64,000 bases of DNA from an uncultured Gammaproteobacteria bacterium (GCA_958295835.1 OY282378.1:4861694-4925693); one strand, 5' to 3'; shown: positions 35,336 to 44,421, counted from the stretch's first letter. Numbers and translations are program-made. Notes: a model not told the origin generated them from the sequence alone.

Positions 35336-37119
35336 GCGGCATCGACTGGCGCATTCCCCCTTCCGTGACACGATGGATGGCAGAGGCGCCGGCGTGCGGG
35401 CCCGTGGCCGTTCTCCTCCGTCACTCGGTCCGTGACCGGCTTCAGCCCGGGGAGATTGGGTACGCGCTTCCAATTACCCCGGCGGGCGCCGCCCTTGGGC
35501 ACGAACTCGGAACGCTCCTTGGAAGCCGCCTCCGAACCCTGCACACCAGTCCGCTGGCCCGTTGCGTACAAACCGCCGAGGCGGTCCGTGCCGGGGCCAC
35601 GGATCGTGCCGGGGCCACGGCGGACATTCCGATCGTCCGGGACCGGCTGCTGGGAGACCCCGGTGTGTATGTGGTCGATGAAGATCGCGCCTGGTCGAAC
35701 TGGGTGGAACGAGGGCACGAAAGCGTCATGGAGCATCTCGTGTCGCAGGACCACCCGCTCCCGGGGATGGCCGATCCGGCTTCCGCCGCCCGACTCCTGG
35801 TGCAGCACATGTTGGCCCGCGCCGGAGGCCGGCCCGGCCTGCACGTCTTCGTCACGCATGATTCGCTGGTGACCACCACCGCGGCCCGGCTCCTTGGGGA
35901 GCCGCTCGGAAAAAACGACTGGCCGTGGTATCTGGAGGGTGCGTTCTTCTGGCGGCAGGACGACCACTTGATCACTGCCTACCGTGACCGCCGCAACGAA
36001 AACGACACGCTGAAGCGTGATCCGCTGACCGGCTTCGGGTTCCGGCGGCGCCGGCTCAGGAGCTTGGGCCGGCCGGGACGGCCGGAACAGGAGACGAAAA
36101 TGGACGTGAGATCGTTCGTCCGGGGCCTGCCCAAGGCCGAGTTGCATCTGCACCTGGAAGGCTCGCTCGAACCGGACATGCTGATGCGCCTGGCGGCCAG
36201 GAACAAGGTCGGGATCCCGTTCCGCTCGGTGGAGGAGATCCGCGCCGCCTACCGCTTCACCGAGCTGCAGGACTTCCTCGACGTCTACTACCAGGGCATG
36301 AACGTGCTGCGCGAGGAAGAGGACTTCTACGATCTCACCATGGCCTACCTGCAACGCGCCGCCACCGACGGCGCCGTCCACGTCGAGGTGTTCTACGATC
36401 CCCAAGGGCATACCGCGCGCGGCATCCCCTTCCCGACCGTGACCGACGGCATCCTGGCCGCGCTGGCCGACGGGCGCGAAAGGCTCGGCATCACCTCGCT
36501 GCTCATCCTCTGCATCCTGCGCCACCTGCCGGAGGACGAAGGCTTCGCCACCTTCCGCCAGGCCGAGCCCTACGTCGCCGGCCGGCGGATCGCCGGTCTC
36601 GGCCTCGACTCGACCGAGAAGGACAATCCGCCCGCCAGGTTCCGGCGACTCTTCGCCGCGGCCCGGGAGGCCGGGCTCAAGCTGGTCGCCCATGCAGGCG
36701 AGGAAGGCCCGGCCGCCTACGTCGCCGACACGGTGGACCTGCTGAAAGTGGACCGGATCGATCACGGCAACCGCGCGCTGGAAGACCCGGCGCTGGTCCG
36801 CCGCCTGGCCGCGAGCGGCATCCCGCTCACCGTCTGCCCGCTCTCCAATCTCCGGCTCCGCGGCGTCACCGACCTCCGGCGGCATCCGCTGAAGCGCATG
36901 CTCGACGCCGGGCTCAAGGCCACCGTCAACTCGGACGACCCGTCCTATTTCGGCGGCTACCTGCTGGACAACTTCGTAGCGATCGCCGAGGCGCTCGGTC
37001 TCGGACGGCCGGATCTGGTCACCCTGGCCCGCAACTCGATCGAGGGCTCGTTCCTCGACGAGCCCGCCAAGGAAGCGCATCTGGCCCGGATCGACCGGGT
37101 CGTCGCGGCCACGGGGTGA
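35332..37119 (+). CDS. Histidine phosphatase joined in frame to an adenosine/adenine deaminase
   Basis: The open frame of 595 residues has two parts with no stop between them. Residues 1-235 are a histidine phosphatase: VAVLLRHSVRDRL catalytic motif, SPLARCVQTAEAV and HVFVTHDSLV. Residues 257-595 are a zinc deaminase of the adenosine/adenine deaminase family: AELHLHLEGSLEPDM, LVAHAGEEGP, DRIDHGNRAL, VCPLSN and TVNSDDPSYFGGY. The last motif resembles proteobacterial adenine deaminases more than classical adenosine deaminases. An internal ATG at 36100 with a good SD could make the deaminase alone. The gene overlaps the WG-methyltransferase by 4 bp. Confidence 0.8.
   Translation: MSGIDWRIPPSVTRWMAEAPACGPVAVLLRHSVRDRLQPGEIGYALPITPAGAALGHELGTLLGSRLRTLHTSPLARCVQTAEAVRAGATDRAGATADIPIVRDRLLGDPGVYVVDEDRAWSNWVERGHESVMEHLVSQDHPLPGMADPASAARLLVQHMLARAGGRPGLHVFVTHDSLVTTTAARLLGEPLGKNDWPWYLEGAFFWRQDDHLITAYRDRRNENDTLKRDPLTGFGFRRRRLRSLGRPGRPEQETKMDVRSFVRGLPKAELHLHLEGSLEPDMLMRLAARNKVGIPFRSVEEIRAAYRFTELQDFLDVYYQGMNVLREEEDFYDLTMAYLQRAATDGAVHVEVFYDPQGHTARGIPFPTVTDGILAALADGRERLGITSLLILCILRHLPEDEGFATFRQAEPYVAGRRIAGLGLDSTEKDNPPARFRRLFAAAREAGLKLVAHAGEEGPAAYVADTVDLLKVDRIDHGNRALEDPALVRRLAASGIPLTVCPLSNLRLRGVTDLRRHPLKRMLDAGLKATVNSDDPSYFGGYLLDNFVAIAEALGLGRPDLVTLARNSIEGSFLDEPAKEAHLARIDRVVAATG
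36089..36102 (+). promoter_or_regulatory. Internal ribosome binding site before the deaminase domain
   Basis: CAGGAGACGAAAATGG places a clear SD (GGAG) at a normal distance from the ATG at 36100. That start gives a full-length 339-residue deaminase. Confidence 0.6.
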
Positions 37120-37407
37120 ACGAGCGGCCGCGGTTGGGACCTCACGCGCCCTCGGCCCCACGATGCTCAGGCACGGCATCCATGCCCTTGCGGGTGGATC
37201 TCTCAATGCGCTGGCGATGGAGCCCCTGAGCCAGCCAACCGCGCCCATGCCTCCGCGGGCAGGTCACGGTCGAATTTGAACTGACGGAGCGGGTTTGTCA
37301 CCATCGATCGGTGCTGGTCGTGAAGTCGGACCCGAATACCCGGACCGGCGCGCGCGACAAACGATCGCACGACACACCCGACAATTCGACGACATGGAGG
37401 AGACATC
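37120..37407. other. Gap with a possible minus-strand fragment
   Basis: The minus strand from 37304 to 37203 reads MVTNPLRQFKFDRDLPAEAW and 13 more residues, which has protein-like composition but no upstream domain. It may be the end of a lost gene. The SD of dctP (GGAGGAG) lies at the right edge. Confidence 0.3.
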
Positions 37408-38436
37408 ATGAACATGCCGGTCAGACGCTTGCTCGCCACCGCGGTGGTGGCCTCGCTCGCGAGTGGCTTCAGTACCGCCAGCCTCGCCGCGAAGACGTTG
37501 CGCATGAGCAGCCAGTGGACCGAGACCACCGCCGGAGCCCAAGTCGACAAGTGGTGGGCGAAGGAGATCGAGGCGCGCACCAACGGAGAGATCAGGATCA
37601 AGATCTTCTGGGAGGGCGTGCTCGGCAAGGCCAAGGAGAACCTCGCGCTGATCCAGAACGGCTCGATCGACCTCGCCGCGATGTCGCCGGGCTATTTCCC
37701 GGCCGAGCTTCCGTTCCACTCGGCGCCGAACTCGATCCCGATGGCGATGGCGAGGGTCGAACAGGCCACGGAGCTGATGGAGCGGCTGCTCACCGAAGTG
37801 CCCGAGTTCGACGAGGAAGCGAAGCGCAACGGGATGAAGGCGCTGTTCTTCCACCACCTCAACCCGTATCTGCTGGTGTGCAAGGAGCCGGTGAGCGGCG
37901 TTGACGACATGCGGGGCAAGAAGGTCCGCACCTGGGGCAAGGACATGCCGCGCATGGTCCAGGCCGCGGGCGGAGTCGCGGTCACCCTGAGTCTGCCGGA
38001 GCTCTACGAGGGACTGGGCCGCGGGACGGTGGACTGCATCCCCTTCTCCGTCGATCTGATGGTGAACTACAAGATCTACGAGGTCGCCAGGCATGTGCAC
38101 GACATCACGCTGTGGGAAGGGCCGACGAACGCGGTGTGGATCGCGCGCGGGGTCTGGGAAGGGCTCACCCCCGAGCAGCAGAAGGTGATCCGGGAGGTCT
38201 CGTTCGAGGCCGCGTATCGGGATCGGGACCAGGTGGTGGCGGCCGGCGGGAAGGCAATCGGCGAGTTGAAGGCCAAGGGCGTGCAGTTCCACGACTTCCC
38301 CGACGCCGAGAAGAAGCGCTGGAAGGACGCCAACCCCGACTTCTTCGGTGATTTCATCGAGGAGCAGAAGGGAGTCGGGCGCGGCGAGGCGGCGATGAAG
38401 ACCATCGAGATCTGGCGCGAGGTGGTCGGCGGCTGA
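37408..38436 (+). CDS. TRAP transporter substrate-binding protein DctP
   Basis: This 342-residue periplasmic protein has a Sec signal (RRLLATAVVASLASGF ... SLAA) and the DctP features FWEGVLGKAKENLALIQNG, KVRTWGKDMPRMVQAAGG and a late Asn/Trp ligand region. The SD GGAGGAGA precedes the ATG. TRAP binding proteins capture organic acids, sugar acids or amino acids and deliver them to DctQM by the sodium gradient. The ligand is not predictable here. Confidence 0.92.
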   Translation: MNMPVRRLLATAVVASLASGFSTASLAAKTLRMSSQWTETTAGAQVDKWWAKEIEARTNGEIRIKIFWEGVLGKAKENLALIQNGSIDLAAMSPGYFPAELPFHSAPNSIPMAMARVEQATELMERLLTEVPEFDEEAKRNGMKALFFHHLNPYLLVCKEPVSGVDDMRGKKVRTWGKDMPRMVQAAGGVAVTLSLPELYEGLGRGTVDCIPFSVDLMVNYKIYEVARHVHDITLWEGPTNAVWIARGVWEGLTPEQQKVIREVSFEAAYRDRDQVVAAGGKAIGELKAKGVQFHDFPDAEKKRWKDANPDFFGDFIEEQKGVGRGEAAMKTIEIWREVVGG

Positions 38437-38649
38437 GCGGATTCCGATTCGTATCCGAGGGACGTGGCCCGGTGACCGGGACTCCGGGATCCCGGGCCGC
38501 GTTCCGGACCATTCCCGTGGGAGCGCGGCGTGCCGGGAACGGCGCGTCCCGGGGATGGCGTATCCCGGGAGCACAGGCGCCCGCCCGCTCGAACCCTCCA
38601 CCGCACAACCCCCGGCATCGCGGGCGCCCTACCCCGGCGAGCCTTCCGC

Positions 38650-38751
38650 CGTGGCCCCCTTGGGAATGCGGGCGCTCCCGCCGGACACACGGCGCACCAT
38701 CAGCCGCACCTCGCCGTGGTCCCCTCGGGAATGCGGGCACTCCCGCCCGCA
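38650..38751. repeat. Direct repeats between dctP and dctQ
   Basis: The block GGGAATGCGGGCGCTCCCGCC (38662-38682) recurs as GGGAATGCGGGCACTCCCGCC about 68 bp later, within longer similar arms starting GTGGCCCCC/GTGGTCCCC. The 385-bp gap (38437-38821) separates genes that are usually adjacent and contains no gene. Confidence 0.6.
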
Positions 38752-38821
38752 TCCGCTCCGGTCCACGCAGGTGTGACCCTCCATTGACCGAAGCGGCGCC
38801 GATCCGGTGCGTTCCGAGCCG

Positions 38822-39376
38822 ATGAACGCGAGGTCCGCCATCGCGCGCTGGATGATGCGCGTCAACCTGTGGTGCGGCCTCGCCTCCGGCTTCGCCCTGC
38901 TCGCGATGATGCTGATGGGCGCGGTCGACGTCATCGGCTCCAACCTCGACCTCGCCGGGCTGACCGCGCGGCCGGTGCCCGCCGCGTTCGAGTTCATGGC
39001 CACCATGATGGTGGTGAACGTCTTCCTCGCCATGGCCCTCGGGCAGTCCCGCCGGCGCCACATCCGGGTGGAGATCGTCCTCAATGCGCTGCCGCGCCCG
39101 CTGCGGCGCGCGGCCGAGGCGTTCTCGCTCCTCTGCGCCATCGCACTGTTCGGGCTCATCGCGTGGTTCGGCTGGAAATCCGGGCTGCACGCGACGGGGG
39201 TCGGCGAGTACGCGCCGGGGCTCATCAAGTATCCGGTCTGGCCGGCCCGCCTGGTCCTCGCGGTGGGGGCGACGCTGATGACCGTGCAGTGCGCGTTCGA
39301 CCTCGCGGGGCTGTTCGTCGCACGGCTCCGCACCGACTCGACCGGCGCGGGCTCGGAGCCGGGACCGGCACGATGA
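38822..39376 (+). CDS. TRAP transporter small permease DctQ
   Basis: This protein of about 184 residues has four hydrophobic segments (LASGFALLAMMLMGAVDVIG; FEFMATMMVVNVFLAMALG; LLCAIALFGLIAWFGW; LVLAVGATLMTVQC). The ATG at 38822 is used; a GTG at 38807 is in frame. The stop overlaps dctM by 4 bp. Confidence 0.88.
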   Translation: MNARSAIARWMMRVNLWCGLASGFALLAMMLMGAVDVIGSNLDLAGLTARPVPAAFEFMATMMVVNVFLAMALGQSRRRHIRVEIVLNALPRPLRRAAEAFSLLCAIALFGLIAWFGWKSGLHATGVGEYAPGLIKYPVWPARLVLAVGATLMTVQCAFDLAGLFVARLRTDSTGAGSEPGPAR

Positions 39377-40695
39377 TCGACGTCGACCCGCTCGTCATCG
39401 GCTACACCGGCGCGCTCGCGCTCTTCGTCCTGCTCGCCCTCGGGATCCCGGTCGGGGTGTCGATGGGGGTCATCGGCGTCGTGGGGATGATGCTCGGCGC
39501 GGGCGAGGCGCTCACCTTCGGGCAGCTCCGCACCCTGCCGTTCGCAGTGGTCAACAACTACGCGTTCGCGGTGCTGCCGATGTTCGTGTTGATGGGGGTG
39601 CTGGCGGAGGCGGCGGGGCTGACCTCGCAGGTCTTCCACGCCGCCGACCTGTGGCTGCGCCGGTTTCGCGGCGGGCTCTACCAGGCGGTGATCGTCGGCT
39701 CCGCGATGTTCGCGGCGATCTCCGGGTCCACCATCGTCAACGCGGTGGTGTTCACCCGCATCGCATTCCCCGAGATGATGCGCTTCGGCTACTCGAAGAG
39801 CCTGTCGATCGGGTCGATCGCGGGAGCGGGGAGCTTCGCGGCGATGATCCCGCCGTCGATCACGATGGTCATCTACGCGATCATGACCGAGCAGTCGGTG
39901 GGCCAGCTCCTGATCGCGGGCGTCATCCCCGGGGTGCTCACCGCGACGGTGTACCTGGCCGGAGTCTACGTCCTGGTCCGCCTGAATCCTTCGCTCGCGC
40001 CGCCGATCAAGGAGCAGGTGTCGCCGCGCGAGCGCTGGCGCGCGGCGGGCGCGGTGTGGCCGATCGGGGTGCTGATGGCGCTGGTGCTCGGCGGCATCTA
40101 CACCGGGCTGTTCCCGCCCTCGGCGGCGGGCGCGGCCGGGGCGTTCGGCGCGTTCTGCCTGTCGGTGGCGCGCAAGCGCGGGGTGCGGGGATGGCTGGTG
40201 CCGACCTTGCAGGACGCGGCGTCGATAAGCTGCGTCATCTTCGTGATCCTGATCGGCGGGCTGCTGCTCTCGCGGATGCTCGCGGTGGTCGGGGTCATCG
40301 ACGACATGGTGGCCCAGATCACCGCCCTCGCCGACACCCCGCTCAAGTTCATGATCCTCGCGTCGGTGCTGTACGTGGTGCTCGGCTGCTTCCTCGACAC
40401 GACGTCGATGATGGTGGTCACCCTGCCCTTCCTCTATCCGGTGACCGTCGCGCTCGGGATCGACCCGATCTGGTTCGGCATCGTGCTGGTGAAGCTCATC
40501 GAGATCTCGGTGGTCACACCACCGGTGGGCATCAACCTGTTCGCGGTCATGAGCGCGGTGGGCAGCCAGGCGACGTTCAGACACGTATACCTCGGGGTGG
40601 CCCCGTTCATCGTGTTCGACCTCGTGGTGCTCGGCCTGCTCATCGCCTTCCCCGACCTCGCCACCTGGCTGCCGCGGCGCATGATCGCGGGGTGA
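39373..40695 (+). CDS. TRAP transporter large permease DctM
   Basis: This 440-residue permease has about 12 hydrophobic segments and the conserved SGSTIVNAVVFTRIAFPEMM, AGAGSFAAMIPPSITMVIY and VVTPPVGINLF. It catalyses sodium-coupled uptake with DctQ. It overlaps dctQ as ATGA, and the hydroxylase-like gene follows 4 bp after its stop. Confidence 0.93.
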   Translation: MIDVDPLVIGYTGALALFVLLALGIPVGVSMGVIGVVGMMLGAGEALTFGQLRTLPFAVVNNYAFAVLPMFVLMGVLAEAAGLTSQVFHAADLWLRRFRGGLYQAVIVGSAMFAAISGSTIVNAVVFTRIAFPEMMRFGYSKSLSIGSIAGAGSFAAMIPPSITMVIYAIMTEQSVGQLLIAGVIPGVLTATVYLAGVYVLVRLNPSLAPPIKEQVSPRERWRAAGAVWPIGVLMALVLGGIYTGLFPPSAAGAAGAFGAFCLSVARKRGVRGWLVPTLQDAASISCVIFVILIGGLLLSRMLAVVGVIDDMVAQITALADTPLKFMILASVLYVVLGCFLDTTSMMVVTLPFLYPVTVALGIDPIWFGIVLVKLIEISVVTPPVGINLFAVMSAVGSQATFRHVYLGVAPFIVFDLVVLGLLIAFPDLATWLPRRMIAG

Positions 40696-40699
40696 CCGG

Positions 40700-41347
40700 A
40701 TGGACCGCACGCATCGCATTCGTGCTCGTGCCTGCGTCGCGAGGCCGGCTCTGCCGCGGGTCGAGAAGCCGGCCCTGGTGCGCTGTCTCGGTCCCGTGGA
40801 CGTCGAGGCGCTGCGGGCGCCGGTCGGGCGGCTGTCGGAGAAGGTGTGGCGGCAGGAGGACACTGCCAAGGAGAACGACTACTTCTGCTTCACCCACACC
40901 CGCCACATCGTGTTCCGGTTCATCGAAGGCAACCGGACGCCGCTGAGTTACTACTCGCAGCCGATATGGACCGTCTGGCAGCGGCTGCTGCTGCCGGTGA
41001 TGGCGCAGGCCGCGGCGCCCTGTGGCTACGCCGAGCCGGTCTACCCCAAGGCGATGCTGGCGAGGCTCGCGGCCGGGCACGGGATCGACCGGCACGTGGA
41101 CGGCGAGGGCTCGCATCCGTTGACGCATCGCATCCACGTGCCGTTGCAGACCAATCCGCGGGCGACGCTGACGGTGGACGGCGCCGACTTCCATCTGGAG
41201 GCCGGCTACGCCTTCGAGGTCAACAACCTCGTGCCGCACAGTGCGTTCAACGGCGGCGAGGAGGATCGGATCCACTTCGTCTTCGAGGTGTTCGAGGGCG
41301 CCGGCCACCGGGGAGGCCCGGGGTCCGCTGCGAACGGCGACCGCTGA
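40700..41347 (+). CDS. Aspartyl/asparaginyl beta-hydroxylase-like protein
   Basis: This 215-residue protein matches the short bacterial members of the Asp/Asn hydroxylase family: HVDGEGSHPLTHRIHVPLQT (H-x-D iron ligands and the substrate-side Arg), then FEVNNLVPHSAFNGG (distal His) and RIHFVFEVFE. This is an Fe(II)/2-oxoglutarate enzyme fold. It lies between dctM and a sulfotransferase, all closely spaced. In this locus a peptide substrate is possible because Asp/Asn side chains are the family's usual targets. Confidence 0.78.
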   Translation: MDRTHRIRARACVARPALPRVEKPALVRCLGPVDVEALRAPVGRLSEKVWRQEDTAKENDYFCFTHTRHIVFRFIEGNRTPLSYYSQPIWTVWQRLLLPVMAQAAAPCGYAEPVYPKAMLARLAAGHGIDRHVDGEGSHPLTHRIHVPLQTNPRATLTVDGADFHLEAGYAFEVNNLVPHSAFNGGEEDRIHFVFEVFEGAGHRGGPGSAANGDR

Positions 41348-41365
41348 AGCCGGGGAGCGCCCGCG

Positions 41366-42454
41366 GTGTCCATCGTCTGGCTCGCCTCCTATCCGAAGTC
41401 CGGTAACACCTGGCTGCGGGCGGTGCTGACCAACTACCTGCGAGACGACGGCGAGCCGGCCTCGATCAACGCCCTGGTCGGCCGGCCGGTGGCCATCGGC
41501 CGCGAGACGTTCAGCGAGATCGTCGGGCTGGATTCCTCGGACCTGACCCCGGAGGAAATCTTGCGCCACCGGCCGCTGTTCCACGAGTTGCTGGCCCGGG
41601 AGCTGGCCGAGCTCCCGGCCGGGGGGTACAGGCGCCCGACGCAATCGACGGGGGCTCCGTCCCGCGAGCGCGCGCCGGCCTTCGTCAAGGTCCATGACGC
41701 CTACCTCCACGTCGGGGACGGCGCGGCGCTGTTCCCGAAGGTCGCGACGAGCGCAGTGGTGTATCTGGTGCGCAACCCCCTGGACGTGGCGGTGTCCTAC
41801 GCGCACCATCGGCAGAAGTCCATCGACGACACGATGCGATGGATGAACGAGCCGGCGGCGGCCGAAGGGGAGGTGGCCGGCGGCATTCACACCCAGTTGC
41901 CGCAACCGCTCACGACGTGGAGCGGCCACGTGGCGAGCTGGCTGGACCAGGAGGAGCTGCCGGTACACGTCGCGCGCTACGAGGACCTGCTGGCGGACCC
42001 GATGGCCGGGTTCGGCGCGATCGTGCGCTTCGCCGGCCTCGACCGGGACGGGACGCACCCTGAAGGACCCGGGCGGCCGAGCGCATCCGCGCGCCTCGCG
42101 CGGGCCGTCGGCCAGGCCGCCTTCTCCCGCCTGCGGGCCCAGGAGGAAAGCTCCGGATTCTCGGAGAAGCAGCCGACGGCGCCGTCGTTCTTCCGCGCCG
42201 GGGTGGCGGGGTCGTGGCGGACCGTGCTGGCCCCCCGGCAGGTGCAAGCGCTGGTGGACGCGCACCGGCCGGTGATGGCGCGGCTCGGCTACCTGCGCGA
42301 AGCCGAGGCGTTCCTCGCGGGCGACGCTCTCGTTCCACCCCCCGACGGCCAAGTGGAGCCGGCCCATGGGGCCCTGCTGCACGCGGCGCCGGACTGTCTT
42401 GCACCGGAACACTCGGAAAGAGCCCTGGCAGGCGGGACGGTGAATTCCGCGTGA
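41366..42454 (+). CDS. Sulfotransferase domain protein
   Basis: This 362-residue protein starts with GTG at 41366 (GGGGAG upstream) and reads VSIVWLASYPKSGNTWLRAV, the classical PAPS 5'-phosphosulfate loop. The 3'-phosphate motif is VVYLVRNPLDVAVSYAHH. It belongs to the sulfotransferase 1 family and is not closely similar to the two sulfotransferases at 14.8 and 19.9 kb. Its stop overlaps the HprK-like remnant as GTGA. Sulfotransferases next to HprK-like kinases and cyclases are a feature of some lasso-type loci. Confidence 0.85.
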   Translation: MSIVWLASYPKSGNTWLRAVLTNYLRDDGEPASINALVGRPVAIGRETFSEIVGLDSSDLTPEEILRHRPLFHELLARELAELPAGGYRRPTQSTGAPSRERAPAFVKVHDAYLHVGDGAALFPKVATSAVVYLVRNPLDVAVSYAHHRQKSIDDTMRWMNEPAAAEGEVAGGIHTQLPQPLTTWSGHVASWLDQEELPVHVARYEDLLADPMAGFGAIVRFAGLDRDGTHPEGPGRPSASARLARAVGQAAFSRLRAQEESSGFSEKQPTAPSFFRAGVAGSWRTVLAPRQVQALVDAHRPVMARLGYLREAEAFLAGDALVPPPDGQVEPAHGALLHAAPDCLAPEHSERALAGGTVNSA

Positions 42455-42939
42455 GCCGCCCGCTGCGCGATTACCGGGCATACGGGCTGTGGGTGCGCTC
42501 GGCCATCGCCTTGCCGTTCGTCCCCGTTCCCGTGCCTCCGGCCCGCGAGCCGGAGGTGACGGTTCGCATCGGCGCGACGGCGGAGGCGCTCCCCACCCCC
42601 GCCGACAAACGCGGCCTGTGGGAGACCGCCCCCGGCGCCTTCCTGATGGACGTGCCCGGCATAGCCCGATACCTGGTGACGGATGGCCGCGACATCCTCG
42701 TCGAGCCGCATGGCGGCAGCGACCACGACGCGGGCGTCTTTCTCACCGGCTCGATGTTCTCCGCGCTGTTGCAGCAGCGGGGCGTGACCACCTTTCATGC
42801 CAGCGCCATCGAGACGGATTCGGGGGCGGTGCTGTTTGCGGGCCGTTCGGGCAGCGGCAAGTCGTCGCTGCTCGCGGCGCTGCGGGCGGGAAGACGGCCC
42901 TCCGGTCGGCGGTACGAGCGTGACGAGACGGCAGGTTCG
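42451..42939 (+). pseudogene. Truncated HPr-kinase-like gene, copy 2
   Basis: The frame from the GTG at 42451 is about 75% identical to the HprK-like protein at 10072-11052 over the first 141 residues, including HASAIETDSGAVLFAGRSGS and the P-loop GRSGSGKSSLLAAL. Directly after the P-loop the homology stops (RAGRRPSGRRYER), so the catalytic half is missing. The frame then runs into a cyclase start. Confidence 0.8.
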
Positions 42940-43035
42940 ATGACCGCGATTGCCGGCTGCATCGGAAGCGGCCCGGACGTCCCGGCGGTGTTGGCGGCGA
43001 TGCTGGAAGCAGCAACCGGCTATGGGGCGGCCGGC
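42940..43035 (+). pseudogene. Cyclase (asparagine-synthase-like) N-terminal remnant
   Basis: The ATG at 42940 opens MTAIAGCIGSGPDVPAVLAA then MLEAATGYGA, which aligns with MTAICGTVGRHE...MLAAMTHSGA of the cyclase at 11547. Homology ends after about 30 residues. No synthetase domain follows before the Uma2-like gene. With the truncated kinase it marks a deletion in a former kinase-cyclase operon. Confidence 0.6.
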
Positions 43036-43236
43036 TCCTTGACGAAGATGCCATTAGCTCACAGAACTCGTTTATATCAATGGATTTTTAGCGATCTGAC
43101 CCTGGGCTGGCCCCCGAGCCGACCGGCAGCTCGGGCGTGGCCGCAGGGGCCGTCCCGACGCCTGGTGGCCGGAACCCCGGTCATGAGCGTTCATCTGCGG
43201 TGGCATTGCCGTTCCGGCGCGGCCTACAATCCCGGC

Positions 43237-44421
43237 ATGGAAGACACGGAAACACTGACGATCACCCCTTCCGGGTCGGGGCGCTCACTGGTGGACGAGC
43301 CTCCGGCGGCGCCGGCCCCATCGCCCTCGGCCGCATTGCCGCCGGAGCCTCCGGCATCCCCGCCGCCGTCGGCGGCAGAGTCCCCGGCATTCTCGCCACC
43401 GGCGGAGCTACTGCTGTCCGAGCTGGAGTTCACCGGCTGCAAGGCCGTGCCCATGACCTATGCGCAGCTCCGCCGCTACGACGGACGGCTCGAAGTCTGG
43501 GACGCCGAATCCGAAACCGCCTGGATGGTCCGCGAGCCCACCAGCCCCACCCACGAGAGCCCCTCCCACGGCCTCGCCGGATTGGTCGCCCTCATCGCCG
43601 CGGTGCGCGGCTCGTCCATCAAGTGCTACGGCTCGATGGACCTGCTGATGCGCGACGCGCGGGGTGAGCCGAGGCGCATCATGCAGGCGGACCAGACGGT
43701 GTACCTGTATCCGCGGCGGGCGGAGTTGTTGGGCGCGAGTGCGATGGTGGTGGGGAGGCACAACTACCCGGACGTGGTGCTGGAGGTGGACCACACGACG
43801 GACGTTCGGCGGGGGAAGCTGAAGCTGTACGAGTCGTGGGGATTCCCGGAGGTGTGGGTGGAGGTGCCGGAGCAGTGGGTGGCGAGCCGACCGCGGGGCT
43901 TGGGACCGGGGCTGACGATTCATTTGCTGGAGGATGGTGTCTACCGGGCCTCGCCGGAGAGCGTGGCGTTTCCGGGTTGGCGCGCGGAGGCCATCCACGA
44001 GGCGATGAACGAGGCGGAGCGTTCGGTGCGGACGAACGAGAGACTGGAGCGCTTGGGCCGGGGGTTGGGGACACGGGACGGCACGGGGCCGGACGACGAT
44101 GCGCTGCTGCGTTCCCTGCGTGGTCAGAGCCGGGCGGAAGGCGAGCACAAGGGCCGTGCGGAAGGCGAGAAGAAGGGCCGGACGAAGGGGTTGGCAGAGG
44201 GCCGGCGGAAAGGACGGGCGGAGGGCCAGGCGGAAGACCGGGTGGAGATGGTACGCGAGATGCTGCGGGCGCGGGGCATCGCGTTTTCGGAATCGTTCCC
44301 GGCCAACGTACCCGGATTCGCCGAATCGTCTCGGGCCGTCGTCGTCGCGGCGGCGCTCGGCTGCGACAGTGAACGCGATTTCCATGCGCGCATTGCCTCG
44401 GGGAGTGGCCCGCGACGATAG
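43237..44421 (+). CDS. Uma2-family (DUF820) endonuclease-like protein
   Basis: This 394-residue protein has a Pro/Ala-rich N-terminus, then the PD-(D/E)xK-type Uma2 fold with DVVLEVDHTTDVRRGKLKLY and FPEVWVEVP. The C-terminus holds many basic-acidic repeats (GRAEGEKKGRTKGLAEGRRK) that are common in these proteins. Uma2-like proteins are widespread in mobile regions; their biological role is not settled. The ATG at 43237 is chosen because the upstream part of the frame belongs to the kinase/cyclase remnants. Confidence 0.75.
   Translation: MEDTETLTITPSGSGRSLVDEPPAAPAPSPSAALPPEPPASPPPSAAESPAFSPPAELLLSELEFTGCKAVPMTYAQLRRYDGRLEVWDAESETAWMVREPTSPTHESPSHGLAGLVALIAAVRGSSIKCYGSMDLLMRDARGEPRRIMQADQTVYLYPRRAELLGASAMVVGRHNYPDVVLEVDHTTDVRRGKLKLYESWGFPEVWVEVPEQWVASRPRGLGPGLTIHLLEDGVYRASPESVAFPGWRAEAIHEAMNEAERSVRTNERLERLGRGLGTRDGTGPDDDALLRSLRGQSRAEGEHKGRAEGEKKGRTKGLAEGRRKGRAEGQAEDRVEMVREMLRARGIAFSESFPANVPGFAESSRAVVVAAALGCDSERDFHARIASGSGPRR

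Noticed and set aside
38629-40869. 746-residue minus-strand open frame rich in His/Asp/Arg
   Set aside because: It is the shadow of dctQ and dctM; the opposite strand has clear transporter motifs.
42214-44421. Single 735-residue protein
   Set aside because: The open frame is a chance in-frame run across the sulfotransferase tail, the truncated HprK, the cyclase remnant and the Uma2-like gene; the parts belong to separate genes.
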